A stretch of DNA of 37,619 bases from an uncultured Oleiphilus sp. (GTDB taxonomy: Bacteria; Pseudomonadota; Gammaproteobacteria; Pseudomonadales; Oleiphilaceae): NCBI GenBank assembly GCA_913020495.1, contig CAJWBJ010000031.1, positions 1 through 37,619 on the forward strand, read 5' to 3'. Under the pieces are notes generated by a model, which saw nothing but the letters and a program-made list of their open reading frames with translations, made no database searches and was not told where the DNA came from. Shown in pieces: positions 10,630 to 19,645 of this stretch. Made by a program: the position numbers and the translations under genes. The stretch's first letter is position 1. Each line of letters starts with the position of its first letter.

Positions 10630-10748
10630 ACGGTAAAAGATGCAGACTAATTCACGTATCACCCACCCCGCCCTTGCTCAAGTCCATACAGCTTTGTAGG
10701 ATATAGACTTGCAGCATGAAACGACTTAGAAGGATTCTGGAGAGTTCG

Positions 10749-10952
10749 ATGAAAAAATTGAGTGTTATATTAGTAATCGCAGCAACAATGCTGATTGGTG
10801 GTTGCTCTAGCTTTCAAAAAGAACGAGATTTAGAAATGTACATTGTTGGCGGCGCCTTAACTTATATTATCGGTAAACACGCCTGTCGACATAGTGAATT
10901 TGATGAGATATGTGGCGTGGGCGCAGCAACAACATTTGTGCTTTGGTATTAA
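10749..10952 (+). CDS. Small putative lipoprotein
   Basis: A 67-aa protein with a lipoprotein signal: MKKLSVILVIAATMLIGGC, where IGGC is a good lipobox, so the mature part would be ~48 residues anchored by Cys 19. The rest contains a Gly/Ala-rich segment (YIVGGALTYIIG) that could be a second membrane-associated helix, and two further cysteines. GGAGAG lies 3-8 bases before the ATG at 10749, which favours this start over an upstream in-frame ATG at 10716. It lies 119 bases past rnfE and is followed by a hairpin. I do not recognise a family. Confidence 0.65.
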   Translation: MKKLSVILVIAATMLIGGCSSFQKERDLEMYIVGGALTYIIGKHACRHSEFDEICGVGAATTFVLWY

Positions 10953-10982
10953 CACCTTTTTTCTTTAGCACCTAAAATATTG

Positions 10983-11010
10983 AAGGCTGTAAAAGATTTT
11001 AAACAGCCTT
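10983..11010. terminator. Bidirectional terminator between convergent genes
   Basis: An 8-bp perfect stem (aaggctgt / acagcctt) with a 12-base loop lies between the small lipoprotein gene (plus) and the DUF4344-like gene (minus). Short T-rich stretches follow on both strands (ttt on plus; CAATATTTT on minus). It probably serves both genes. Confidence 0.6.
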
Positions 11011-11044
11011 TAAGTCACCCTTGAGATAACATTTAGCAAAGCAC

Positions 11045-11866
11045 TTAATTCAAGTTTTCCAAAGGCTCTTCTGCCTTTGGAATAAGTTCAACCCATTGAT
11101 CTAGTTTGTTACCGGGTTTCAAAAAAGGCTGTAAAGCCTCATACCATGCCATCATTTTTTCTTGATAGTGTTCACGACAATGGAGCAAGCGTTTTTTATC
11201 CCATGCTAGCTCTTCCAATAATTCGATATAACTCTCGTTGTCTTTACCAAGCACCATGCAAACAACCATTCGATATCTTTGCTCATCAAACTCTGCTTCG
11301 CTTTGAAAAGAAATACGACTCATTAATGATGATGAGTCATCAATCAATAAAAACTCTTCTGTCGCATCTAATAAATATTCACTATCCAGATCACTCAGAT
11401 TTAATAGCATCACTGTCGAAAAATTATCTAAAGTAAATTCTTCTCGCCCCGAGATAGCCAAATCATACTGACTGATTAGCACTCTACCAAACTCAATCCA
11501 AATTAATTTCTCAATGGCAAAAGAGAATAATTTTTCAAGTTGTTCTGTTTGTTGGGGGTATTTGAATTGCACGTCATCATAGACTTTATGCAAAAAAGAA
11601 TAGGGAATAAATATCTGATTCAGGCTTGGGCCAAAAAAAGGCTCATTTCCTTGATGTAAGGTATAAATAACATCGGCTTTGAGTTTTAAATTATTAGCGG
11701 TGAAGTCTTGTAGCTTTTTGAAAATAGCCTGGTCTTGAAGAATTTTCAGCAGCTTAATATCTTGTTCATTTGCATTTTCGACTTCAAATACAACATTAAA
11801 TTCATCGGTCTGAGCAAAGAGTAAAGTGCTTGGAAATAGAAACAGTATCAGCAAAAATTTAAGCAT
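11045..11866 (-). CDS. DUF4344-type putative metallopeptidase, active site apparently lost
   Basis: A 273-aa secreted protein with a signal peptide (MLKFLLILFLFPSTLLFAQ). The order of segments matches the DUF4344 family of putative metallopeptidases as I remember it: a central NxxF/Y...IxxxY segment (EPFFGPSLNQIFIPYSF), an HExGH-type helix, a GREE motif, an EQRYxxxxCxxxG segment and a C-terminal Cys followed by E/W residues (LLHCREHY...W). Here the metal-binding helix reads WIEFGRVL (residues 123-130), so the two zinc histidines are replaced by Ile 124 and Arg 128, while GREE (140-143) and the EQRYRMVVCMVLG segment remain. It is therefore probably a pseudo-enzyme or a diverged paralogue. It stands alone on the minus strand. 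The family call is from memory of the motif pattern and the function is unknown. Confidence 0.65.
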   Translation of the reverse strand: MLKFLLILFLFPSTLLFAQTDEFNVVFEVENANEQDIKLLKILQDQAIFKKLQDFTANNLKLKADVIYTLHQGNEPFFGPSLNQIFIPYSFLHKVYDDVQFKYPQQTEQLEKLFSFAIEKLIWIEFGRVLISQYDLAISGREEFTLDNFSTVMLLNLSDLDSEYLLDATEEFLLIDDSSSLMSRISFQSEAEFDEQRYRMVVCMVLGKDNESYIELLEELAWDKKRLLHCREHYQEKMMAWYEALQPFLKPGNKLDQWVELIPKAEEPLENLN

Positions 11867-11983
11867 GGTCGCCGGGTCAGGATTATTATTTTAATGTCAG
11901 TGCTTATCATCTGTTGCTCACGATCTAATGTCAAATAATAGCTTGCTTCATTGACAAGCATAGCCTCTTTTGTAACAGTGCCT

Positions 11984-12188
11984 GTCTCACATTCAGGTGC
12001 TGATACTTATTTCAAAACAGGTGTTAGAGAATCGGGAAATCGGTGTAAGTCCGATACGTGCCCAACGCTGTAAAGGTGATTGTTTAATTCTTTCTTTTAA
12101 TATAGAAAATACGCCACTGGTGCTATTAATAGCGCTGGGAAGGCCTTTGAACAAAGTGACCCTAAGTCAGAAGACCGGCCTGAAGACT
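11984..12188 (+). ncRNA. Cobalamin (AdoCbl) riboswitch
   Basis: The stretch shows the hallmark B12 riboswitch segments in order: gggaaatcggtgtaagtcc at 12034-12052 (the conserved GGGAA...GTGnAA...CC core), gtgcccaacgctgtaa at 12058-12073 (equivalent to GCCCCCGCAACTGTAA), and the 3' B12 box agtcagaagaccggcct at 12165-12181 (consensus close to GCCAGGAGACCTGCC). The aptamer lies 54 bases before the ATG of bluB, a B12 biosynthesis gene, so repression by adenosylcobalamin is expected. No clear terminator with a U-tract follows the box; the segment before the AAGGGG ribosome site suggests translational control, but I cannot fold it reliably. Confidence 0.93.
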
Positions 12189-12241
12189 AAAACGAGGCGT
12201 ATGGACAAGCGCACTCTTACTTTTCCAATAAGGGGACTAAC

Positions 12242-12988
12242 ATGGAAAAGCCTGTAGATTCACATCAAAGTGATCACTTTTTTACTGAAGACGAACGCCA
12301 GGGTTTATACAAAACTGTTTTTAACCGCCGCGATGTACGTGGTCAATTCAAACCGGATCCTATTCCAGATGATGTGCTCAGTCGTATTTTATATGCGGCG
12401 CATCATGCACCTTCCGTTGGCTTCATGCAGCCATGGAATTTCGTTGTAGTTCGTTCAGACGAAGTAAAACAAAAGGTTCATAATGCCTTTGTTGTCGCCA
12501 ACGAAGACGCAGCCAACATGTTTGATTCAGAAAAGAGCAAAACTTATCGCTCTCTGAAGTTAGAGGGTATTCTCGAATCGCCCATTAATATTTGTATTAC
12601 CTGCGACCGTTCTCGTACCGGTCCAGTTGTTATTGGCAGAACAGCAATTAAAACCATGGATCTCTATAGTAGTGTTTGTGCTGTACAAAACTTTTGGCTT
12701 GCAGCTAGGGCTGAAGGTGTTGGCGTCGGCTGGGTAAGTATTATCAAACAAAAAGCACTACAAGAAGCATTAAATATCCCTTCTAACATTGTCCCTATTG
12801 CTTATCTCTGCGTGGGTTACGTCTCTCACTTTTACGATAAACCTGAACTAGAGACGGCTGGCTGGCTGAACAGAACGCCATTGGACGAGCTGCTTTATTT
12901 TGATCAGTGGGGAGAAACGAAAACTAGTGATGAAGATTCACTCGTGAATGAAGTGGTTGAAAACCGTGATTTCCCTGATCTTTGGTAG
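12242..12988 (+). CDS. bluB: 5,6-dimethylbenzimidazole synthase
   Basis: A nitroreductase-fold flavoenzyme that fragments FMNH2 with O2 to make 5,6-dimethylbenzimidazole, the lower ligand of vitamin B12. The N-terminal motif NRRDVRGQF (about residues 28-36) and the following AAHHAPSVGFMQPWNF are typical of BluB and set it apart from ordinary nitroreductases. The segment AEGVGVGWVSI and the C-terminal CVGYV/Y-x-x-x-PELE stretch also match. Its 248 aa are somewhat longer than the ~220-aa minimal enzyme, with an acidic tail. The start ATG has AAGGGG about 8 bases upstream. It sits under a cobalamin riboswitch, which supports the role. It is a single-gene unit ended by a strong hairpin. Confidence 0.94.
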   Translation: MEKPVDSHQSDHFFTEDERQGLYKTVFNRRDVRGQFKPDPIPDDVLSRILYAAHHAPSVGFMQPWNFVVVRSDEVKQKVHNAFVVANEDAANMFDSEKSKTYRSLKLEGILESPINICITCDRSRTGPVVIGRTAIKTMDLYSSVCAVQNFWLAARAEGVGVGWVSIIKQKALQEALNIPSNIVPIAYLCVGYVSHFYDKPELETAGWLNRTPLDELLYFDQWGETKTSDEDSLVNEVVENRDFPDLW

Positions 12989-13009
12989 GTAAAAACTATT
13001 TAGATCAAA

Positions 13010-13041
13010 ATGCTGTAGGTTGTTTCGGCAACCTACAGCAT
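13010..13041. terminator. Strong bidirectional terminator between bluB and ppk
   Basis: A perfect 13-bp stem (atgctgtaggttg / caacctacagcat) with the loop tttcgg, i.e. an inner ttcg tetraloop. Plus-strand output is followed by a T/A-rich run (ttaattttaaatttt) and minus-strand output by TTTTGATC...AGTTTTT, so it can end both convergent genes. Confidence 0.88.
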
Positions 13042-13061
13042 CAATAAATTAATTTTAAATT

Positions 13062-15164
13062 TTATGTTAGCGCAAGACTCTCAAGCAAATACTCCTGAGA
13101 ACTGATTCTTTCTTCTCCCTCTTTGGGCTGATTCTGGTGATAATTACCTTCAGCATCCATTTCCCAGCTTTGACAGTTATCGCTCAGGTAGTGGCTCAAT
13201 TCATCCATCACTCGCTTGATAAGCTTCTTATCTTCAATGGGGAAACAGGTTTCGACTCGATTGAGTAAGTTTCTATCCATCCAGTCAGCACTCGCACCAT
13301 AAATTTCATCATGGCCATTATTATGAAACCAATAGACTCGAGTATGTTCTAAAAACCGCCCAATAATTGAGCGGACTTTAATAGTCTCTGAAACATTTGG
13401 AATACCGGGCCTTAATGAACAAATCCCGCGCACCAATAAGTTAATCGGTACACCGGCTTGTGAAGCCGCATACAAAGCACGAATAATTTTTGGTTCAGAT
13501 AAAGCATTCAATTTAACCGTAATGCCGGATGCTTTTCCGGCTTTAGCATGCTTAGCTTCACGATCAATTAATGAGAGGAGGCGATCATGCAAGGTAAAAG
13601 GTGCGTGGAAAAGTTTTTTGATTTTCAGTACTTTTCCCATGCCGGTTAATTGCTGGAAAATTTTATGCACATCTTTTCCTAATGCTTCATCTGCGGTCAT
13701 AAAGCTATAGTCAGTATAGAGTCGCGCATTACTTGCGTGGTAATTCCCCGTTCCTAAGTGCACATAATTTCTGAAACCTTGTGACTCTCGCCTAGCAATT
13801 AAAATCATTTTTGTATGCGTTTTATAGCCCACTACGCCATATACCACCACCGCACCAGCTTCCTGAAGTCTGCTGGCAAGTTCAATATTTTCAGCCTCAT
13901 CAAAGCGTGCTCTTAACTCAATAACGGCCGTTACTTCCTTCCCCCTTCTAGCCGCGTCAACCAGTGCTGCGACGATCTCTGATTTTGCACCAGTTCGGTA
14001 AAGGGTCTGCTTAATTGCAACCACATCAGGGTCTTTTGCAGCTTGCCTTAAGAAATCAATAACCGGTGTGAAGCTCTGATACGGGTGGAGCAATAAAATG
14101 TCTTTCTGTTGAATCGCCGAAAATATGTTCGATTTACTTTTTATTGATTTAGGTAAACCCGGTGCAAAACTGGGGTAGAGTAACTGCGGCCTGTCGATGA
14201 GGTCAGATAGTTGCATCAGACGAGCCAGGTTTACAGGCCCTGGAACTTGGTACAGTTCACCTGCGCTCAGTTTAAATTCCTTCAATAAAAACTCGACCAA
14301 GCGTTCCGGACAGTTATCTGCCAGCTCCAAACGAACAGCATCACCAAATCGACGAGATAATAATTCACCTTTTAACGCAGCGGCTAAATCCACCATATCA
14401 TCCTGTTCTAACTCAAAATCTGCATTTCGAGTTAACCGGAATTGATAACAACCTTTCACTTCCATTCCTGGAAAAAGCTGGTCTGCATGGGCATGAATAA
14501 TAGACGATAGAAAGACAACATCATCACCACTTGAGATTTCTTCGGGTAATTTCATCATCCGGGGTAATGAGCGTGGCGCAGGTACAATTGCCAAACCGGT
14601 TTCACGACCAAACGCATCTTGCCCATCAAGCTCAACGATAAAATTTAGGCTCTTGTTTACTAAACGCGGAAATGGATGAGACGGATCTAAACCAATCGGA
14701 TTGATGATTGGCAGAATTTCCCGATCAAAGAATTCAGCTAACCACTCACTTTGCGCTTCAGACCATTCGTGACGACGAAGAAAACGAATTCCTTCAGCTT
14801 CCAGCGCAGGCAATAGAACATCATTTAGCATTTCATATTGTTCTTTTACTAAATCATGTGCGATGTGATTAATTGAATCCAAGGTTTGCTGAGGGGTTAA
14901 GCCATCAGAGGCAATTGTTTCCCGGCCATATTTTATTTGATGCTTTAAGCCTGCCGCCCTGATCTCAAAAAACTCATCCATATTACTGCTAAAAATACAG
15001 CAGAACATCATCCGGTTTAGTAAAGGGTGCGAATTGTCCACCGCCTGCTTCAGTACACGCTTATTGAACTGTAAATGGCTAAGTTCACGATTGACATAAT
15101 ACTCATGGCTATGAATATCGATCTCGGTGTCGGTTTCGCTGCTCTGCTTGGTCATATCGCGCAC
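13062..15164 (-). CDS. ppk1: Polyphosphate kinase 1
   Basis: Makes long-chain polyphosphate from ATP (and the reverse) via a phospho-histidine intermediate. It begins with the PPK N-terminal helical domain (YVNRELSHLQFNKRVL) and MFCCIFSSNMDEFFEIR. Catalytic-domain marks are DVVAIKQTLYRTG, KTHTKMILIARRE (about residue 447), VHLGTGNYH (about 468) and LEHTRVYWFHNNG (about 605-616), where the essential histidines of the family lie; SADWMDRNL follows. Length is 700 aa, as usual. The GTG at 15164 or the ATG at 15155 could start it; neither has a strong ribosome site. It is 37 bases downstream of hemB on the same strand; the hemB-ppk pairing is one I recall from Pseudomonas. No ppx is visible next to it. 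Confidence 0.96.
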   Translation of the reverse strand: MRDMTKQSSETDTEIDIHSHEYYVNRELSHLQFNKRVLKQAVDNSHPLLNRMMFCCIFSSNMDEFFEIRAAGLKHQIKYGRETIASDGLTPQQTLDSINHIAHDLVKEQYEMLNDVLLPALEAEGIRFLRRHEWSEAQSEWLAEFFDREILPIINPIGLDPSHPFPRLVNKSLNFIVELDGQDAFGRETGLAIVPAPRSLPRMMKLPEEISSGDDVVFLSSIIHAHADQLFPGMEVKGCYQFRLTRNADFELEQDDMVDLAAALKGELLSRRFGDAVRLELADNCPERLVEFLLKEFKLSAGELYQVPGPVNLARLMQLSDLIDRPQLLYPSFAPGLPKSIKSKSNIFSAIQQKDILLLHPYQSFTPVIDFLRQAAKDPDVVAIKQTLYRTGAKSEIVAALVDAARRGKEVTAVIELRARFDEAENIELASRLQEAGAVVVYGVVGYKTHTKMILIARRESQGFRNYVHLGTGNYHASNARLYTDYSFMTADEALGKDVHKIFQQLTGMGKVLKIKKLFHAPFTLHDRLLSLIDREAKHAKAGKASGITVKLNALSEPKIIRALYAASQAGVPINLLVRGICSLRPGIPNVSETIKVRSIIGRFLEHTRVYWFHNNGHDEIYGASADWMDRNLLNRVETCFPIEDKKLIKRVMDELSHYLSDNCQSWEMDAEGNYHQNQPKEGEERISSQEYLLESLALT

Positions 15165-15201
15165 TTTATGTTGTTATGGTTATTGATAAGTAAAAATCAG
15201 A

Positions 15202-16218
<1,017 letters not shown>

Positions 16219-16399
16219 TTACTCCAGATACAATAAATTTACATTAAAATAAGACTACCAGAAAGAATCTATTAAAAGTCAATAAAATAAAGGGATTACG
16301 TGACTTTTTGATGACATTGAACTATTTATTCATCGTGTGGGTCTTATTCTATTACAATTCGTACCATAACATCGCTTCTCATGACATTAGGCTCATTAA

Positions 16400-18538
16400 A
16401 TGAAAACCAAAAAAATCGGGTTACTTATTATCTTTATGGCATTAGTAGCCACCTTTTTCAGCCTTAATTTAGGCCAATATTTAAGCCTAGACTATTTCAG
16501 TCAACAAAAAACAGCCATTTTCGACTTTCACGCTCAACATCCAGCTTTAACCGCTGGCCTTTATTTTGGAATTTACGTCCTTGTCACTGCATTATCTTTA
16601 CCTGCTGCAGCAGTTATTACACTAGTAGGTGGTGCCATTTTTGGTTTAATAGAGGGAGCGATACTCGTTTCATTCGCCAGTACCATCGGCGCAACGCTCG
16701 CATTCTTAATTGCTCGCACATTATTACGAGAGTCGGTTCAGAACCGCTTCTCAGGTTCATTTGAAGCAATCAATAAAGGCATAGAAAAAGAAGGTAGCTT
16801 CTATTTATTCGGTCTTCGATTAGTTCCCCTATTCCCGTTTGTTGCCGTCAATCTTTTAATGGGTTTAACCACGATAAAAACCTGGCGCTATTTTGTTGTC
16901 AGCCAGTTAGGGATGCTGCCAGGCACCTTGGTTTTCGTTAATGCCGGAACACAATTAGCCCAAGTAGACTCCATTGCAGACGTCGCATCACCAACCTTGC
17001 TTTTTTCCTTCGCACTATTGGGTATTTTCCCAATTATTGCCAAGAAGGTCTTAACAAACATTCAAGCTAAACGTGTTTATCAAGGCTTTGACAAACCCAA
17101 ATCTTTCGATACTAATATGGTCGTCATTGGGGGCGGTTCTGCAGGTTTAGTCACGTCTTACATCGCCGCTGCAACGAAAGCAAAAGTAACCTTGATCGAA
17201 AAACATTTAATGGGCGGTGACTGCCTGAACACGGGTTGTGTACCGAGCAAGGCTTTAATTCGTTCCGCTAAAATGGTGAGCTATTATCAACGCGCTTCTG
17301 AATTCGGCTTATCAGTGAAAGAGATCGAAGTCGACTTTCCTGCAGTGATGGAGCGCATCCAAAAAGTCATTACCGAAATAGAACCGCATGATTCAATAGA
17401 ACGGTATACCGGTCTTGGTGTTGACTGCATTACAGGCACGGCCAAAATTTTAGACCCTTATAGAGTTGAAGTGAATGGTAAGGTTATCACGACTCAAAAC
17501 ATTGTCATTGGAACAGGTGCACGCCCTGCTATTCCAAATATCGAGGGCATTGAGGATGTTCCCGTTTATACCTCTGATACCATCTGGGGCTTACGAGATA
17601 AACCACAGCGCATGCTGGTTATTGGTTCTGGCCCAATTGGCTGCGAATTAGCGCAAAGCTTCCATCGCCTAGGTATTGAAGTCACTTTATTGAATCGCTC
17701 TGATCGCATCATGCCGAAAGAAGACACTGAAATATCGAACTATGTGAAAGAAAAATTAATACAAGATGGGCTCACTCTAAAGCTTGGATATCAGCCAAAA
17801 CAATTTACGAATATCAATGGTCAAGCTCAACTTTATGCTGAAAACAAACATGAGAAAATCATCATTGATTTTGATTGTGTTTTAATCGCAACCGGTAGAC
17901 AAGCAAACGTAAGTGGCTTTGGATTAGAATCATTAGATATTGACCTCAACCCTAATGGCACGATTACGGTCAATGAATACCTACAGACAAAGTACCCTAA
18001 CATCTACGCCTGTGGGGATGTAGCAGGTCCATATCAATTTACTCATGCTGCTGCCCATCAAGCATGGTATGCCGCTGTTAATGCTTTATTTGGTAATTTG
18101 AAGAAATTCAAAGTTGATTATCATGTCATCCCTTGGGCAACCTTTACAGACCCTGAGGTCGCTAGAGTAGGCATAAATGAACAGGAAGCAAAAGCGCAAG
18201 GAATTGCCTATGAAGTCACACGTTACGGTATTGATGACTTGGATCGTGCCATTGCTGATGGTGAAAATCATGGCGAAGTAAAAGTACTGACTCAACCAGG
18301 AAAAGATAAGATATTAGGTGTCACGATTGTTGGTCATCATGCCGGAGACTTAATCACTGAATATGTCACAGCAATGAAGCATGGCTTAGGTTTGAATAAA
18401 ATTTTAGGCACTATTCATATTTATCCAACATTATCAGAGTCAAACAAATACGCTGCGGGTGAGTGGAAACGAGGACATGTGCCAGCACTAGCCATGAAAT
18501 GGCTACCTAAATGGCATAACTGGAAACGAAACGCTTAA
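16400..18538 (+). CDS. TVP38/TMEM64 membrane domain fused to a mercuric-reductase-like FAD/NAD(P) disulfide oxidoreductase
   Basis: A 712-aa two-part protein. Residues 1-225 are a VTT (TVP38/DedA-like) membrane domain: a first helix at 7-25, then LPAAAVITLVGGAIFG, SFASTIGATLAFLIAR and FGLRLVPLFPFVAVNLLMG, which are family marks. From about residue 235 a flavoprotein follows: FAD site VIGGGSAG (~242), redox pair in GGDCLNTGCVPSK (Cys 275/280), NAD(P) site VIGSGPIGCELA, second FAD site YACGDVAGP, and a dimer domain ending IHIYPTLSE, where Tyr 675 replaces the usual catalytic His of lipoamide dehydrogenases. There is no N-terminal metal-binding domain and no C-terminal Cys pair, so it is not a standard MerA. 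It may tie a membrane process to thiol or quinone redox chemistry; the substrate is unknown. It diverges from hemB. Confidence 0.85.
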   Translation: MKTKKIGLLIIFMALVATFFSLNLGQYLSLDYFSQQKTAIFDFHAQHPALTAGLYFGIYVLVTALSLPAAAVITLVGGAIFGLIEGAILVSFASTIGATLAFLIARTLLRESVQNRFSGSFEAINKGIEKEGSFYLFGLRLVPLFPFVAVNLLMGLTTIKTWRYFVVSQLGMLPGTLVFVNAGTQLAQVDSIADVASPTLLFSFALLGIFPIIAKKVLTNIQAKRVYQGFDKPKSFDTNMVVIGGGSAGLVTSYIAAATKAKVTLIEKHLMGGDCLNTGCVPSKALIRSAKMVSYYQRASEFGLSVKEIEVDFPAVMERIQKVITEIEPHDSIERYTGLGVDCITGTAKILDPYRVEVNGKVITTQNIVIGTGARPAIPNIEGIEDVPVYTSDTIWGLRDKPQRMLVIGSGPIGCELAQSFHRLGIEVTLLNRSDRIMPKEDTEISNYVKEKLIQDGLTLKLGYQPKQFTNINGQAQLYAENKHEKIIIDFDCVLIATGRQANVSGFGLESLDIDLNPNGTITVNEYLQTKYPNIYACGDVAGPYQFTHAAAHQAWYAAVNALFGNLKKFKVDYHVIPWATFTDPEVARVGINEQEAKAQGIAYEVTRYGIDDLDRAIADGENHGEVKVLTQPGKDKILGVTIVGHHAGDLITEYVTAMKHGLGLNKILGTIHIYPTLSESNKYAAGEWKRGHVPALAMKWLPKWHNWKRNA

Positions 18539-18547
18539 CCTTCAGGG

Positions 18548-19252
18548 CTAGAAAAGACCAGTAATAGGCCGTACAGAGACGACAAGCATCACCACTGCAG
18601 AACACATACACGTCGCACCAAAAAACTGAGTGCTACGAATTTTATAACGCTGAACTGGGTCTCTTAAGGCAGAGGTCCATTTCTTAAACGCAGCAGGTTC
18701 TGCTAAACAAATCTGTGCTCGACCACCAAGAGTGCTCGTTAAACCCTGCTCGCCTTGCTCATCTTGATCTTTCATATAGAGTACTAAAACTGAAAGGCTT
18801 GTCGCAATAATAAAGGATGCTAAATAGATTTGGCCGAGTGATACCTGCGCTTCTGACATCACTGCAGATACGAATAAACCAATACCAAGCAATGCCAACA
18901 TAGAAACCAGCAGCACCACCGTTTTACAAACTCGATTTTTGCTTCTTCTCGTTTTCAATACTCGTAATTTGATTTCATCTCCGACATGGAAGTTACCGGA
19001 AATTTGCTGATCAATAGCAGTAAACCTCACAGGTTCACCGTCAGCTCGATATTCAATGACAGGATAAAAACCATTTTTAACGTAACCCGCAATACCGGAC
19101 TGGAGATTTGTAGATAAAGAGAAGACTTGCTGGATAGAAATCACACGTGCTTGCTTGGCGTAAGCACCTCTTAAAAAACCTGCGTAATTTCGATATAAAA
19201 ATAAACCTGCAACCGCTAAGGTTAAACCCATTATAAAAGTAAACGCATCCAT
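18548..19252 (-). CDS. DUF3592-like membrane protein
   Basis: A 234-aa inner-membrane protein: one helix near the N-terminus (FIMGLTLAVAGLFLY), then a soluble segment YPVIEYRADGEPVRFTAIDQQISGN with a following VGDEIKLRVL, which is the pattern of DUF3592 extracytoplasmic beta domains (PV-E-Y---GE---F and Y/VGD-V-V). Two more helices (VVLLVSMLALLGIGLF and IYLASFIIATSLSVLVL) and a C-terminal hydrophobic end follow. I use the ATG at 19252, which has AGAGGA about 9 bases upstream; an ATG at 19282 would add ten residues. It converges with the TVP38 fusion gene with only nine bases between stops. Function unknown. Confidence 0.65.
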   Translation of the reverse strand: MDAFTFIMGLTLAVAGLFLYRNYAGFLRGAYAKQARVISIQQVFSLSTNLQSGIAGYVKNGFYPVIEYRADGEPVRFTAIDQQISGNFHVGDEIKLRVLKTRRSKNRVCKTVVLLVSMLALLGIGLFVSAVMSEAQVSLGQIYLASFIIATSLSVLVLYMKDQDEQGEQGLTSTLGGRAQICLAEPAAFKKWTSALRDPVQRYKIRSTQFFGATCMCSAVVMLVVSVRPITGLF

Positions 19253-19380
19253 CAAGCTTTTTCCTCTGTATCCAAAATCCATTCAGATACCTACAAATTG
19301 TTTACAAAGCCACCAACTGTGACCAAGGTCTCATAATCGGCGTGAATTGTCGCATACTTTTTGCGTATTTCAAGTACTAA

Positions 19381-19419
19381 AACGAAAAAAAGCGCTTAAA
19401 TTAAGCGCTTTTTTTCGTT
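19381..19419 (-). terminator. Very long perfect palindrome, terminator of the SutA-like gene
   Basis: An 18-bp perfect inverted repeat (aacgaaaaaaagcgctta, loop aat, then its complement) with internal A7/T7 blocks, so transcripts of either strand carry a GC-core hairpin followed at once by a run of U. It lies 28 bases past the SutA-like stop and upstream of the DUF3592-like gene; it ends the former and insulates the latter. Confidence 0.88.
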
Positions 19420-19447
19420 TTTACTGCTTTGTAATACAAAACCAATA

Positions 19448-19645
19448 CTAAATAGGAGCTGTTCCATAGCTCATACTTGGTTTTTTAGGCGGGTCAGCCC
19501 TAACGTTATTTTCTACCTGCTGAACTCGACCTCCACCAAGTAGAAAAGACTCAACATCATTTGTTAATTGGCGACGGACATTATCTCGAACCTCTTCATG
19601 AGATTCGCTTCCGCATTCTTCTAGTACTACTGCTGATTGTGACAT
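19448..19645 (-). CDS. sutA: SutA-like RNA-polymerase-binding transcriptional regulator (short form)
   Basis: A 65-aa protein whose C-terminal half, FLLGGGRVQQVENNVRADPP followed by KKPSMSYGTAPI, closely follows the conserved end of SutA (pattern FL-x-GG-x-VQ-x-[IV]-x(3)-V-x-ADPPKKP-x(3)-YG-x-x-PI as I recall it). SutA is a small, partly disordered protein of Pseudomonas aeruginosa that binds RNA polymerase in slow-growing cells and stimulates ribosomal and housekeeping transcription. The long acidic N-terminal tail of the Pseudomonas protein is mostly missing here, reduced to a short E-rich segment (VVLEECGSESHEE). The ATG has AGG 10 bases upstream and a strong terminator follows, which supports a real gene despite the size. 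The assignment rests on remembered motif similarity. Confidence 0.72.
   Translation of the reverse strand: MSQSAVVLEECGSESHEEVRDNVRRQLTNDVESFLLGGGRVQQVENNVRADPPKKPSMSYGTAPI

Noticed and set aside
11997..12257. 86-residue reading frame across the riboswitch
   Set aside because: The sequence matches the conserved B12 aptamer segments in order; the frame is an accident of the RNA.
16400..18538. Calling the fusion protein mercuric reductase (merA)
   Set aside because: No N-terminal heavy-metal domain, no C-terminal vicinal Cys pair and no mer genes nearby.
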